Below, in pieces: positions 51,689 to 60,656 of a stretch of DNA of 64,000 bases. A model generated the notes under the pieces. It had not been told where the DNA came from. It did no database searches and saw only the letters and a program-made list of their open reading frames with translations. A program made the position numbers and the translations under genes. Source of the stretch: Geothermobacter hydrogeniphilus (GTDB lineage: Bacteria; Desulfobacterota; Desulfuromonadia; Desulfuromonadales; Geothermobacteraceae). Within the stretch, counting starts at the first letter, position 1; each line of letters begins with the position of its first letter. The stretch is taken from positions 53,103 through 117,102 of the forward strand of contig NZ_PPFX01000007.1 in NCBI RefSeq assembly GCF_002898515.1. Direction: 5' to 3'.

Positions 51689-54154
51689 GTGTCGAATAAA
51701 GCAAAACTTCTCGCGTCCGCGCAAAAGAACCTCCAGAAAGGACAGGTCGCCAAGGCGATCCGGGATTTCCAGAAAATCGTGGAAATCGATCCCAAGGATA
51801 TCCGCAGTCGGCAGAAACTGGCCGAACTTTACAGCCGTGCCCACCAGCTTGATAACGCCCTCGAAGAATATGAAGCCGTTGCCAGGTATTATTCGGAAAA
51901 TGGGTTCTACCTGAAGGCGATCGCTGTTTACAAGCAGATGCAGAAGCTCGATGAGAGCCAGGTCAAAATTTATCATCGGCTTGCTGAACTGAATGAAAAG
52001 CAGGGTCTGATCGGCAACGCCCTGGCTGAATATCGCAGCCTGGTGGCTCATTATGAGCAGCACCAGATGGCCGCCGAGGCGATCAGCGTGCTGCAGAAAA
52101 TGAAAGAGCTTGAACCTGAGAATCTCAATGTCCTGGTCAAATATGCCGAGTCCTGTGCCTGCAGCGGGATGCGCGATAAGGCGCGGGAGGAATTTCAGGA
52201 AGTCCTGCAACGGCTGCTGGAGAAGGATGATTACGGCAAAATTCTGAATCTGTGCAATATGTTTCTGCCTTTTTTTCCGGAAGACCCGGAGATTCTCCTG
52301 CATAAGGGCGATGCTCTGATTCGTACGGGACAACCGGAGGCAGGTATCGCCCTGCTCAAACAGTTGCTGGCCAACGATAGCGAGGCGGAGCAGGCGTTGC
52401 GTTGCCTTGCCCATGGTTATCGGGTGGTCGCTGACTATGACAGTGAACGCTTGACGTTTCAACGGTTACTGGACCGGAACGGCGACGATCTGGATTTGCG
52501 TCAGGCTCTGATACAGGCTTGTCTCGACGGCAGGGATTATGAGAGGGCTCTCGATGAGCTGGAGGAATGGAAGGATGCCTTTTTCGAATCGGACCGGATC
52601 AGGGTCCTCAAGGCATGTTACGAAACCTTGCGGGAAGAACTGCCGCAGAATGAGCGGGTTATCAAAACCCTGCATGCCATCTACGAAATTTCCGGAGACG
52701 GTGACAAACTTTTCGACCTGATGTCGAGCAACAATGAACCGGCCTCTGCCTCGGATGACGGTCTGGTTGAGGATCTCGAGACCCTCGACGATGATCTGCT
52801 GACCGATGTTGTCGGTGATCTTGAAAGTATTGAAGACAGTGTGCCTGAAGAGTCGTTGCGGGAAGGGCCTGTCGAAGGTGATGAGCCGGTTCCGGCCGTG
52901 GAAGAAAATGAGCCACCATCGTCAGAGTTGCCCGCCGATGAAGTGCCGCTGGAATTCCTCGAAGAAGTTGCCGGCAGCGACAGCGGGGAACCTGAGCCGG
53001 ACCTGGTGTCATCGTCAGTTGTTGCCGGGGACGCCGCTGCAGTGATGGATGAGGAACCCGGACGGGAGGAAGCTTCGGCTGTAGAAGTTGAAGTTGAACT
53101 CGAACTTGAGCTTGAGTTCGATGATGAATCCCCGGTGTCGGAGACAGCGGACGATTCGGACTCCGTGTCGGCTGATGCGGTTGTTGACACTGCAACGACC
53201 GTTGCGGCGGAGTCGGAGTCGACGCGGACCGAGATCGTTGCCACTTCTGAGCAGGATTTGGAAGCCGTCGCAGAAGAAGTTGTTGAGCTGGAGGAAGTCG
53301 AGGAAGTCGAGGAAGTCGAGGACATCGAGGACATCGAGGACATCGAGGAAGTCGAGGACATCGAGGACATCGAGGACATCGAGGACATCGAGGACATCGA
53401 GGACATCGAGGAGCCGGCCGCGGAAACTGTCGTGGATATTCCCGCGCGCCTTGAAGAGGCCGGATTTTATATGCAGCAGGGCTTGTTTGCCGAAGCTGAG
53501 CGGGTCTGCCGGGAGATTCTCGATTTTGATGCCGTGTGTGTTGAAGCACGTGATCTTCTCGCTGAAATTGCCGTCCGGCAGGGTAAAACGGCCCCGGCTT
53601 CAACCCGCCCTGAAGAGCCTGTGGCGGAATCCTTGCCCGATGAGGACGAGAGTGCTTTTGACTGGGATGACGCCTTTCGCAGAACGCAGTATGAGGGGGC
53701 AGCGGACATGCTCCCGGAAGATGCGGAATCCCACTATAATCTCGGCATCGCCTACAAGGAGATGGGCCTGCTGGAAGACGCCATCAAGGAGTTTGATCTC
53801 GCCATGAATCATCCTGTGAGGCGGTTGGACAGCTTGTCTTTGAAGGCTCTCTGCCTGGTCGAAACGGGTGACTTTGACGCCGCTGAAGAAGCTTTTAGAC
53901 TTGCTCTGGCCTACCCCGGCATCTGCCCCGATGAACGTCTTAATCTGACGTTTGAAATCGGACAGCTCAAGGAGCGGGCCGGTATGGCGGAAGAAGCCCT
54001 GGAGTGTTTCCTCAAGGTGGCAGAATCAGACCACTTCTATCGCGAAGTCGGGGTTCGCATCAAACAGTTGCGGGCCCGGTTGGGGATTGCGGAAAATGAT
54101 CTGACCGGTAACGTCGGAACGGCTGGAAACAGGAAAAAAGTCACCTATCTTTAA
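51689..54154 (+). CDS. Tetratricopeptide repeat protein with long acidic linker
   Basis: An 821-residue protein of unknown function. Residues 1 to about 350 are TPR repeats (for example KIYHRLAELNEKQGLIGNALAEY). Residues about 350-575 are a very acidic, low-complexity linker ending in 13 tandem EEV/EDI tripeptides. A second TPR block follows (IPARLEEAGFYMQQGLFAEAE; SHYNLGIAYKEMGLLEDAI). No signal peptide is seen, so it is probably cytoplasmic. It starts at GTG 51689 after a GAGG. It is followed 12 bp later by an ExeA-like ATPase, suggesting a joint role, perhaps as a scaffold in envelope or secretion assembly. The two TPR blocks are credible protein-binding surfaces. Confidence 0.8.
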   Translation: MSNKAKLLASAQKNLQKGQVAKAIRDFQKIVEIDPKDIRSRQKLAELYSRAHQLDNALEEYEAVARYYSENGFYLKAIAVYKQMQKLDESQVKIYHRLAELNEKQGLIGNALAEYRSLVAHYEQHQMAAEAISVLQKMKELEPENLNVLVKYAESCACSGMRDKAREEFQEVLQRLLEKDDYGKILNLCNMFLPFFPEDPEILLHKGDALIRTGQPEAGIALLKQLLANDSEAEQALRCLAHGYRVVADYDSERLTFQRLLDRNGDDLDLRQALIQACLDGRDYERALDELEEWKDAFFESDRIRVLKACYETLREELPQNERVIKTLHAIYEISGDGDKLFDLMSSNNEPASASDDGLVEDLETLDDDLLTDVVGDLESIEDSVPEESLREGPVEGDEPVPAVEENEPPSSELPADEVPLEFLEEVAGSDSGEPEPDLVSSSVVAGDAAAVMDEEPGREEASAVEVEVELELELEFDDESPVSETADDSDSVSADAVVDTATTVAAESESTRTEIVATSEQDLEAVAEEVVELEEVEEVEEVEDIEDIEDIEEVEDIEDIEDIEDIEDIEDIEEPAAETVVDIPARLEEAGFYMQQGLFAEAERVCREILDFDAVCVEARDLLAEIAVRQGKTAPASTRPEEPVAESLPDEDESAFDWDDAFRRTQYEGAADMLPEDAESHYNLGIAYKEMGLLEDAIKEFDLAMNHPVRRLDSLSLKALCLVETGDFDAAEEAFRLALAYPGICPDERLNLTFEIGQLKERAGMAEEALECFLKVAESDHFYREVGVRIKQLRARLGIAENDLTGNVGTAGNRKKVTYL
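53291..53407 (+). repeat. Thirteen tandem 9-bp units inside the TPR gene
   Basis: GAGGAAGTC (x3), GAGGACATC (x3), GAGGAAGTC (x1) and GAGGACATC (x6) follow each other without a break and encode EEV and EDI tripeptides. Units differ at only two bases, which points to recent expansion by slippage. Length change would keep the frame. Confidence 0.95.
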
Positions 54155-54166
54155 ATCAGTGAGTTT

Positions 54167-55066
54167 ATGAGTTATCTAGAGCAGTTCGGGCTCGAGCGGG
54201 AACCGTTTTCAAATGCTCCTGACGCCCGTTTCTATTACGACACGGAACAACACAGTCAGGCCCTGCTGCGGTTGATGTACGCCATTGACTCGAACAAGGG
54301 ACTGGCGGTCCTGATCGGCGGTGTCGGCACCGGTAAGACCACCCTGGCCCGTCGAATGCTGGAAAACCTGCCGGAAGAAAAATATGAATCTTCGTTGTTG
54401 GTGATGGTTCATTCCGGTATCACCCAGGAATGGATTCTGACCCGGATCGCCATGCAGTTGGGAGTGGAGGCTCCCGCCATGGACCGGTTGACGTTGCTCA
54501 AGCAGCTTTATGACCGGCTGCTGGATATCGAGGAAAGTGGTCGCCGGGCGGTGGTGCTGATCGATGAGGCGCAAATGCTTGAATCGCGGGAACTGATGGA
54601 AGAGTTCCGCGGTCTGCTCAATCTCGAAATCCCCGGCAAGAAATTGCTCAATATTATCTTCTTCGGGTTGCCCGAGGTCGAAGACTGTCTGCGTCTTGAT
54701 GAACCGCTGGCGCAGCGGGTGGCGGTCAAGTATCACCTCAAGTCGATGCCTGTAGAGACGACCGAAGCCTATATCAAGCACCGTCTGCGCGTCGCCAAGG
54801 CCCCGAGGATGTTGTTTGACGCCGATACGGTGCCTGCCATACACCGTTATGCCGGCGGGGTGCCGCGCCTGATCAATACCATCTGTGACAACTGCCTGTT
54901 CGAGGCTTATCTGCGCAAGTTGCCGCGTGTCAATGCCCAGGTACTCAACAGTGTTGTCGGCGATCTCGGGTTGCTGCAGCGGCCGGTGGTTGAGCCGCCG
55001 CCGCGTAGCGAGGCGGATGACCTGGCCGAGATCGAAAGCATGCTGGACAGCCTCGAACAGAAATGA
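54167..55066 (+). CDS. AAA family ATPase, ExeA/GspA-like
   Basis: A 299-residue ATPase with the ExeA N-terminus (YLEQFGLEREPFSNAPDARFYY), Walker A (GGVGTGKTTL), Walker B (AVVLIDEAQML) and the RYAGGVPRLINTICDNCL stretch near the end. ExeA in Aeromonas helps place the type II secretion secretin across peptidoglycan; the homologue here lacks the C-terminal peptidoglycan-binding domain and membrane segment, so a purely cytoplasmic role is likely. It is coupled to the TPR gene. No secretion genes are nearby. Confidence 0.85.
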   Translation: MSYLEQFGLEREPFSNAPDARFYYDTEQHSQALLRLMYAIDSNKGLAVLIGGVGTGKTTLARRMLENLPEEKYESSLLVMVHSGITQEWILTRIAMQLGVEAPAMDRLTLLKQLYDRLLDIEESGRRAVVLIDEAQMLESRELMEEFRGLLNLEIPGKKLLNIIFFGLPEVEDCLRLDEPLAQRVAVKYHLKSMPVETTEAYIKHRLRVAKAPRMLFDADTVPAIHRYAGGVPRLINTICDNCLFEAYLRKLPRVNAQVLNSVVGDLGLLQRPVVEPPPRSEADDLAEIESMLDSLEQK

Positions 55067-55118
55067 CCCACAACCGGCCGTCTGCAGCGGTTGAAGCTCC
55101 CTGCCGCCCTCTACTTTT

Positions 55119-56924
55119 ATGACCAGCCAGATAAAAATCCTGCCGGAAAATCTGTGCAACAAGATTGCTGCCGGTGAGGTTGTCGAACGTCCCGCCTCGG
55201 TGGTCAAGGAACTGCTGGAAAATTCTATCGATGCCGACGCCCGCGATATCACCATTGAAATCGAGAAGGGCGGCAAGAAACTGATTCGTCTTGTCGATGA
55301 TGGTTGCGGCATGGACCGGGACGATATCTTCCTCTGTCTTGAGCGTCATGCCACCAGCAAGATATCCTCCGCCGACGATTTATTCAAATTGCAGACCCTC
55401 GGTTTCCGCGGCGAGGCGCTGCCGTCTATCGCCGCCGTCTCGCGCATGGTTCTGCGCTCCCGCCCGCCGCAGTGCGAAGCGGGCATGGAACTGCTCCTCG
55501 ATGGCGGCGAGGTCAAACGGGCCGATGTCTGCGGAATGGCTCCCGGGACCAGTGTCGAGGTTCGTGATCTCTTCTACCGTCTGCCGGCTCGGCGTAAATT
55601 TCTGCGTCGCGACGAAACCGAGTTGGCGCATGTCGGTGAAGTGGTCACCAGGACGGCTCTGGCCCATCCCGATATCCAGTTTCGTCTGTTGCACCATGGT
55701 CGCTCCTTGATCGACGTGCGTCGCGCGGAAGGGCTGCGTGCCCGGGTTGCCAATCTGCTCGGCAGACACCTGGCCTCAGATCTGGTCGAGATTGATGCTG
55801 CCGGACCCGACTGCCACATTCATGGCCTGATCGGCCCCCCGCAGACCAACCGGGCCACCAGCGGGACGATCTACACGTTTGTCAACGGCCGCTATATTCG
55901 TGATCGCGTCGTCCAACATGCCGTGCTCGACGGTTACCGGACCCTGTTGCCCAGGGGGCGGTATCCGGTCGTGGTGCTGTTTCTGGAGCTTGATCCGGAG
56001 CAGGTAGATGTCAATGTGCATCCGACCAAGCATGAAGTGCGTTTCCGACAGCAGAGCCGGGTCCACGATTTTATCGTCGCCGGGCTTGCCGATGCCCTGC
56101 GCGAGTCATCCTGGGTTTCCCCGGCCGATCCCGGGCCGACGCCGGACGCGGATGCGCCTGGACCGGGTGCCGTCCTCGCGATGCCGGAGAAAACGCCGCC
56201 CCCGTCGGGAGCCGGTCGTCAGGCGGAAATTCGTGAAAGCCTGCAGCGTTATGTGCAGACGCCGTCCCCGCCCATGGATTCGCGGTCCGTCTTTGCCCTG
56301 CCGTCGGCGCCCGCGGCAGAAACTGTCGAAGCGGATGTCGGCTTTTTTTCCGGGCTGCGGCTGATCGGCCAGTATCACAACAGCTACCTGCTTTGCCAGG
56401 ATGGGCCGGACCTGTTGCTGATCGACCAACATGCCGCCCATGAACGGGTCGGTTTCGAACGCTTGCGTGCCCAATGGCGGCAGGGGGGCATTGAACGCCA
56501 GAGCCTGTTGTTCCCGCCGGTGCTTGAATTCAGTCACCTGGAACAGTGTCGCCTGCAGGAGAACCTTGAAAAGCTCGGCCGACTCGGGTTTGAACTGGAA
56601 CCGTTCGGCGGCAATGCTTTTGTCCTCAAGGCGGTTCCCCAGTTGCTGTCGGGCAGTGATGCGGAACAACTGGTGCGTGATGTCGCCGCTGAACTTGCCG
56701 GCCTCGGCAGCAGTTCGCTGATCGAAGAGGCCTTGGACAAGGTTCTGATCCTGATGGCCTGTCACCGGATGGTGCGTGCCAATCAGGCCTTGACCGAGGC
56801 GCAGATCCGGGCCTTGCTGAAGGACCTTGACAGTATCGATTTCAGTGCCCAGTGTCCCCATGGCCGTCCGGTGATGCATCGCCTCAGCCTGGCCGAGGTG
56901 GAAAAGTTTTTTCACCGGGGCTGA
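55119..56924 (+). CDS. mutL: DNA mismatch repair protein MutL
   Basis: Links MutS mismatch recognition to strand removal. The 601-residue protein has the N-terminal GHKL ATPase (NKIAAGEVVERPASVVKELL, VDDGCGM, GFRGEALPSIAAVS), a proline-rich linker (about residues 330-400), and a C-terminal dimerisation domain. That domain contains DQHAAHERVGFE, which fits the DQHA-x2-E-x4-E endonuclease motif, so this MutL probably nicks DNA itself rather than relying on MutH. It is followed by miaA and hfq, the usual mutL-miaA-hfq order. Confidence 0.97.
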   Translation: MTSQIKILPENLCNKIAAGEVVERPASVVKELLENSIDADARDITIEIEKGGKKLIRLVDDGCGMDRDDIFLCLERHATSKISSADDLFKLQTLGFRGEALPSIAAVSRMVLRSRPPQCEAGMELLLDGGEVKRADVCGMAPGTSVEVRDLFYRLPARRKFLRRDETELAHVGEVVTRTALAHPDIQFRLLHHGRSLIDVRRAEGLRARVANLLGRHLASDLVEIDAAGPDCHIHGLIGPPQTNRATSGTIYTFVNGRYIRDRVVQHAVLDGYRTLLPRGRYPVVVLFLELDPEQVDVNVHPTKHEVRFRQQSRVHDFIVAGLADALRESSWVSPADPGPTPDADAPGPGAVLAMPEKTPPPSGAGRQAEIRESLQRYVQTPSPPMDSRSVFALPSAPAAETVEADVGFFSGLRLIGQYHNSYLLCQDGPDLLLIDQHAAHERVGFERLRAQWRQGGIERQSLLFPPVLEFSHLEQCRLQENLEKLGRLGFELEPFGGNAFVLKAVPQLLSGSDAEQLVRDVAAELAGLGSSSLIEEALDKVLILMACHRMVRANQALTEAQIRALLKDLDSIDFSAQCPHGRPVMHRLSLAEVEKFFHRG

Positions 56925-56926
56925 CC

Positions 56927-57859
56927 ATGGCGAATGAACCGAAGCAACCCTTGCTGGTGATCTGCGGGCCGACCGCCAGCGGCAAAACCGGTCTGGCGCT
57001 GAGTCTTGCCGGGCAGTTTCCTGTTGAGATCATATCGGCCGATTCACGTCAGGTTTACCGGCGGCTCGACATCGGCACCGCTAAACCGACCGCCGCAGAA
57101 CTCTCCCGGGTTCGACACCACCTGATTGACCTGGTGGAACCCGAACAACCGTTCAGCGTCGCCGATTTTGTCGATCTGGCAAACGCGGCGATTGCCGACA
57201 TCGCCGCCCGTGGTCAATGGCCGTTGCTGGTCGGCGGCACCGGGCTTTACATCCAGGCCCTGACGGCGGGGCTGGCGGAGACGCCGTCAGCTGATCCCCG
57301 ACTGCGTGCCACGTTGGAGGCCGAAGCGAGAGAACATGGTCTCGACAGGCTCTACCGGCGGCTGCAGCAGGTTGACCCGCCGACCGCCGCCAGGCTCAGT
57401 CCCAATGATCAGGTGCGGATTGTCAGGGCCCTGGAGGTCGAGGCGTTGAGTGGTCGCCGGATGTCCGATTTTCAGGCCCGCCATGCCTTTGCCGAACATC
57501 CGTTCCGGCTGCTGAAGCTGGGCCTGCTGCAGCAGCGGGAGCACCTTTACCGTAGGATTGAACAGCGGGTTGACGCGATGTTTGCCGCTGGACTGGTCGA
57601 TGAAGTCAGGGCGCTGCTCGCCTCGGGATGTCCCGCTGATGTCAAGGGCCTGAAAACCATCGGCTACCAGGAAGTGATGACCTATCTGCGGGGAGATTGC
57701 GATCTGCCGACCGCGATTGAGCTGGTGAAACGCAACAGCCGTCGCTATGCCAAGCGTCAGATGACCTGGTTTCGCCGGGATTCTTCCATTATTTGGGTTG
57801 ACCCCGAGCGTGAGTTTGTTAGAATCACAGAGTTAATTGCCGAATTTAATGCAGCCTAA
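56927..57859 (+). CDS. miaA: tRNA dimethylallyltransferase
   Basis: Adds a dimethylallyl group to A37 of tRNAs reading UNN codons. ATG 56927 (MANEPKQPLLVICGPTASGK) is 2 bp after the mutL stop. P-loop GPTASGKTGLAL, the substrate-binding SADSRQVYRRLDIGTAKPT, and LLVGGTGLYIQALT are all present. With 310 residues it has normal length. Confidence 0.96.
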   Translation: MANEPKQPLLVICGPTASGKTGLALSLAGQFPVEIISADSRQVYRRLDIGTAKPTAAELSRVRHHLIDLVEPEQPFSVADFVDLANAAIADIAARGQWPLLVGGTGLYIQALTAGLAETPSADPRLRATLEAEAREHGLDRLYRRLQQVDPPTAARLSPNDQVRIVRALEVEALSGRRMSDFQARHAFAEHPFRLLKLGLLQQREHLYRRIEQRVDAMFAAGLVDEVRALLASGCPADVKGLKTIGYQEVMTYLRGDCDLPTAIELVKRNSRRYAKRQMTWFRRDSSIIWVDPEREFVRITELIAEFNAA

Positions 57860-57871
57860 AAAGGAGCGGAC

Positions 57872-58105
57872 ATGCCTAAGACGCCATTCAACATCCAGGA
57901 CCAGTATCTCAATCAGGCGCGTAAAGAGAGGGTGCGCGTTACCATCACCATGATGTCCGGCGAAAAGCTGGAGGGTTTCATCAAGTCGTTTGACAGCTTC
58001 TGCGTGCTGGTTGACAGCAGTGGTGACATCCTGCTTTACAAACACGCGATTTCCTCCATCACTTCGAGTGACGGCAGTTTCCGCCTGCACGGCGGCCGGG
58101 ACTGA
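57872..58105 (+). CDS. hfq: RNA chaperone Hfq
   Basis: Hexameric RNA-binding protein that pairs small RNAs with messages. The 77-residue protein has Sm1 (INQ-type start NIQDQYLNQARKERVRVTI, then MSGEKLEGFIKSFDSFCVLV) and Sm2 (LLYKHAISSI, with the conserved YKHA). The ribosome site AAGGAG precedes ATG 57872. It ends the mutL-miaA-hfq unit with a strong terminator downstream. Confidence 0.96.
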   Translation: MPKTPFNIQDQYLNQARKERVRVTITMMSGEKLEGFIKSFDSFCVLVDSSGDILLYKHAISSITSSDGSFRLHGGRD

Positions 58106-58118
58106 TTCCCATCCCAAA

Positions 58119-58188
58119 GGCAGACCGATAACAGGTCCCCGTTGACAACCCCGGGTTGTTACGGGGGCCTGTTGTCTTTTGGTCTGCC
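58119..58188 (+). terminator. Intrinsic terminator after hfq
   Basis: A long hairpin: AACAGGTCCCCGT (58130-58142) pairs with ACGGGGGCCTGTT (58161-58173), with inner arms ACAACCC/GGGTTGT, followed by GTCTTTT. Flanking GGCAGACC (58119-58126) and GGTCTGCC (58181-58188) extend the symmetry. Confidence 0.8.
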
Positions 58189-58205
58189 GCAGGCCGTTAT
58201 GATCG

Positions 58206-59513
58206 ATGGGTTCGATGCTTGAGATTATCGCCGTACACCCGGAATCTGTCGGCCGGGAACTGGACATCGAAGCGGGAGATTTTCTCCTTGAGGTGAACGG
58301 ACATGCAATCCGCGATCTCATCGACGCCCGCTTTTACCTGGCGGATTCCCCGTTGCTGCTGCAGATCGAGAAGGCCGACGGTGACCTCTGGGAACTGGAA
58401 ATCGAACTCGGGGTCGGGGATGACCTGGGACTGGAGTTCGCCCACCCGGAGCCGAGCCGTTGCGGAAACAACTGCCAATTCTGCTACGTTCATCAACTCC
58501 CGCGCGGGTTGCGTTCGACCCTCTATATCAAGGACGAGGATTATCGTTTCTCCTTCCTCTACGGGGCTTATGTGACCCTGGCCAACCTGGCCGAGTCGGA
58601 TCTGCGGCGCATTCTTGAACAGCGACTCTCGCCGTTGTATGTTTCGGTACATGCCGTGACTCCGGAGATTCGTAACCATCTGCTCGGCAAACAGGCGCCG
58701 CCGGTTCTTCCGTTATTGAAAAAACTGGTAAGCGGAGGGATCACCCTGCATACCCAGATCGTACTCTGCCCCGGCATCAATGATGGCGCCGTGCTTCAGG
58801 AGAGCATCTCCGCGCTGGCCGACCTGCGCCCCGGGATCGAATCGCTGGCTGTGGTGCCGGTCGGCCTGACCGGTCATCGTCAGGCGTTGCCGTCATTGCG
58901 CACGCCCTCCCGTGCCGAAGCGGAAAGGGTGCTTGATTTGATCGAGGACCGGCAGCGGCAGTTCCGAACTGACGGCGGGCGCTTCGTCTTTGCCGCCGAT
59001 GAATTCTATCTCAAGGCGCAGCGTCCGCTTCCGTCGGCTGAACACTATGAAGGTTTTCCCCAACTGGAGAACGGCATCGGCCTGATAGCCGCTTTCCGCC
59101 AGGGGACGAAAGCCGCGCTGCGGGAGGCGTCCGGGTTGCCGCCGCTTCGCCTGACGACAATTACCGGGCGTTCCTTTTACCCCGAACTGCAGGCGTTTGC
59201 CGATCAGCTCGCAGCCTGTTCGGAGGTCGATCTGCAGGTGCTGGCCGTGCCCAGCTGTTTGCTCGGTGGTGAAATCAGTGTCGCCGGGCTGATCTGTGGT
59301 GAGGATATCCTTTCCCATCTGCAGGGAGTCGACCTGGGGGTCGGACTGTTGTTGCCCGATATCGTGCTGCGTGACGGCAGCGACCAGTTGTTGGATGACC
59401 TGAGTCCGGCGGAGCTGTCCGCCCGGCTCGGTTGCCCCGTCACGGTGATCGACGCAACCGCGCCCGGCCTGGTGGCCGGCATCAGGTCTTTCTTATCTGG
59501 AGAAAATTTATGA
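58206..59513 (+). CDS. DUF512 family radical-SAM-like protein with PDZ-like N-terminus
   Basis: A 435-residue protein (432 if ATG 58215 is used). An N-terminal PDZ-like segment (VHPESVGRELDIEAGDFLLEVNG) is followed by an iron-sulfur motif Cx3Cx2C in SRCGNNCQFCYVHQLP, the radical SAM pattern, and then the DUF512 domain (RFVFAADEFYL). Family members are widespread in anaerobes, but I know of no established substrate. The C-terminal GxxLLPDIVLRDG-like end is typical. It lies just after the hfq terminator and overlaps a TPR gene by 4 bp. Confidence 0.85.
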   Translation: MGSMLEIIAVHPESVGRELDIEAGDFLLEVNGHAIRDLIDARFYLADSPLLLQIEKADGDLWELEIELGVGDDLGLEFAHPEPSRCGNNCQFCYVHQLPRGLRSTLYIKDEDYRFSFLYGAYVTLANLAESDLRRILEQRLSPLYVSVHAVTPEIRNHLLGKQAPPVLPLLKKLVSGGITLHTQIVLCPGINDGAVLQESISALADLRPGIESLAVVPVGLTGHRQALPSLRTPSRAEAERVLDLIEDRQRQFRTDGGRFVFAADEFYLKAQRPLPSAEHYEGFPQLENGIGLIAAFRQGTKAALREASGLPPLRLTTITGRSFYPELQAFADQLAACSEVDLQVLAVPSCLLGGEISVAGLICGEDILSHLQGVDLGVGLLLPDIVLRDGSDQLLDDLSPAELSARLGCPVTVIDATAPGLVAGIRSFLSGENL

Positions 59514-60292
59514 ACGGGACGAGCTCTGAGTTGAAGGAACAGGGGCGGCTTGCTCTTGAACGTGGCGCTGTCGAGATGGCCGAAAAGTGTCTGCACAAAG
59601 CCCTGCAGCAGGCCGGTGACGATGCCGAAATTCCCCTGCTGCTCGCCGAGGCTCTCGGTGAAAACGAAAAATTGACGGAGTCCCGCCGGGTGCTTGAGAA
59701 GGCGGTCGCCTCCTTTCCCGATGACATCGAGCTGACCTTCTCCCTTGGCGATACCTGTTTTGAACTGGGTGATGCCGCCGCGGCCCGCGGTTGCTACGAG
59801 CGGGTGATCGAACTGGACCGGGAACAGGTGGATGCCTGGGTCAGTCTGGGACTTCTGCATTATCAGCAGGAGAACTACCAGCAGGCCCTGGTCTGCCACA
59901 AGCAGGCGCTCGACCTTGATCCGCAATCGGTTTTCGCCCTCAATTCCTACGGCGACGCCTGTTACGCGCTGGGCGATGTCGCGGCGGCTGTTTCCGCCTA
60001 TGAGAAGGTGACCGAGCTGGAACCGGATGACCCCCAGGCCTACTACAACCTTGGAGAACTCTATTATGACGGCGGTGACCTGGACCGCGGCGAGAGCATG
60101 TGCCGCAAGACGCTGCAGCTCGATCCCGAGTTTGCCTTCGCCTGGCTGACGTTGGGAAATATCTGTCTCGACCGCGAGCAGGTTCGGGAAGCGATCGCCG
60201 CTTTTGAAACTTTCCTGCGCCTGGAACCCGGCGATGAGGCCCGACAGATCCGTGATGAGGTGACGGCTGTGATCGCCGGCTTGAAAAGCTGA
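59510..60292 (+). CDS. Tetratricopeptide repeat protein
   Basis: A 260-residue protein made almost entirely of TPR units (six or seven; for example DAWVSLGLLHYQQENYQQALVCHKQAL is one unit region). ATG 59510 overlaps the DUF512 stop, with GGAGAAAA as ribosome site. No signal peptide or membrane helix is visible, so it is probably a cytoplasmic scaffold. Its partner is unknown; the overlap suggests co-expression with the DUF512 protein. Confidence 0.85.
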   Translation: MNGTSSELKEQGRLALERGAVEMAEKCLHKALQQAGDDAEIPLLLAEALGENEKLTESRRVLEKAVASFPDDIELTFSLGDTCFELGDAAAARGCYERVIELDREQVDAWVSLGLLHYQQENYQQALVCHKQALDLDPQSVFALNSYGDACYALGDVAAAVSAYEKVTELEPDDPQAYYNLGELYYDGGDLDRGESMCRKTLQLDPEFAFAWLTLGNICLDREQVREAIAAFETFLRLEPGDEARQIRDEVTAVIAGLKS

Positions 60293-60302
60293 GGGAAGGA
60301 AG

Positions 60303-60656
60303 ATGATTCGTGGATTTGCCGTCCTGCTCGGATTCCAGTTTTTCGGCGAGCTGCTGAGCCGCTGGAGCGGGATTCCGATTCCAGGCAATGTGATCGGTAT
60401 GGCGTTGCTGCTGGCGGCCCTCGGTTGCGGCTGGGTGAAGCTGGCCTGGATCGAGGAGGCGGCCGAATTGCTGTTGTCGCACCTGGCGCTTTTCTTCGTT
60501 CCGGCCGGTGTCGGGGTGATGATCTATGGCGGACTGATCGCCCGGGAATGGTTGCCGATCAGTATCGCCACGGTTGTCAGCACCTTCGTGGTCATGGCGG
60601 TGACCGGTTGGGTCGCCAGCCTGCTGGACCGGGAAGGGGGCGAACATGCCGAGTGA
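60303..60656 (+). CDS. lrgA: CidA/LrgA family holin-like protein
   Basis: A 117-residue membrane protein with four predicted helices and the family start FAVLLGFQFFGELLSRWSGIPIPGNVIGM. LrgA/CidA proteins are holin-like and, with LrgB, affect murein hydrolase activity or small-metabolite transport; the role in Gram-negatives is unsettled. ATG 60303 follows AGGGAAGGA. It overlaps lrgB by 11 bp. Confidence 0.92.
   Translation: MIRGFAVLLGFQFFGELLSRWSGIPIPGNVIGMALLLAALGCGWVKLAWIEEAAELLLSHLALFFVPAGVGVMIYGGLIAREWLPISIATVVSTFVVMAVTGWVASLLDREGGEHAE

Noticed and set aside
53291..53407. Frameshift or phase-variation switch at the tandem units
   Set aside because: Units are 9 bp, so gain or loss keeps the frame; only linker length would vary.
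53088..53807. An Arg/Ser-rich 239-codon frame inside the TPR gene
   Set aside because: It is the +1 frame reading of the 9-bp tandem units and acidic linker, so its repeats are a by-product.
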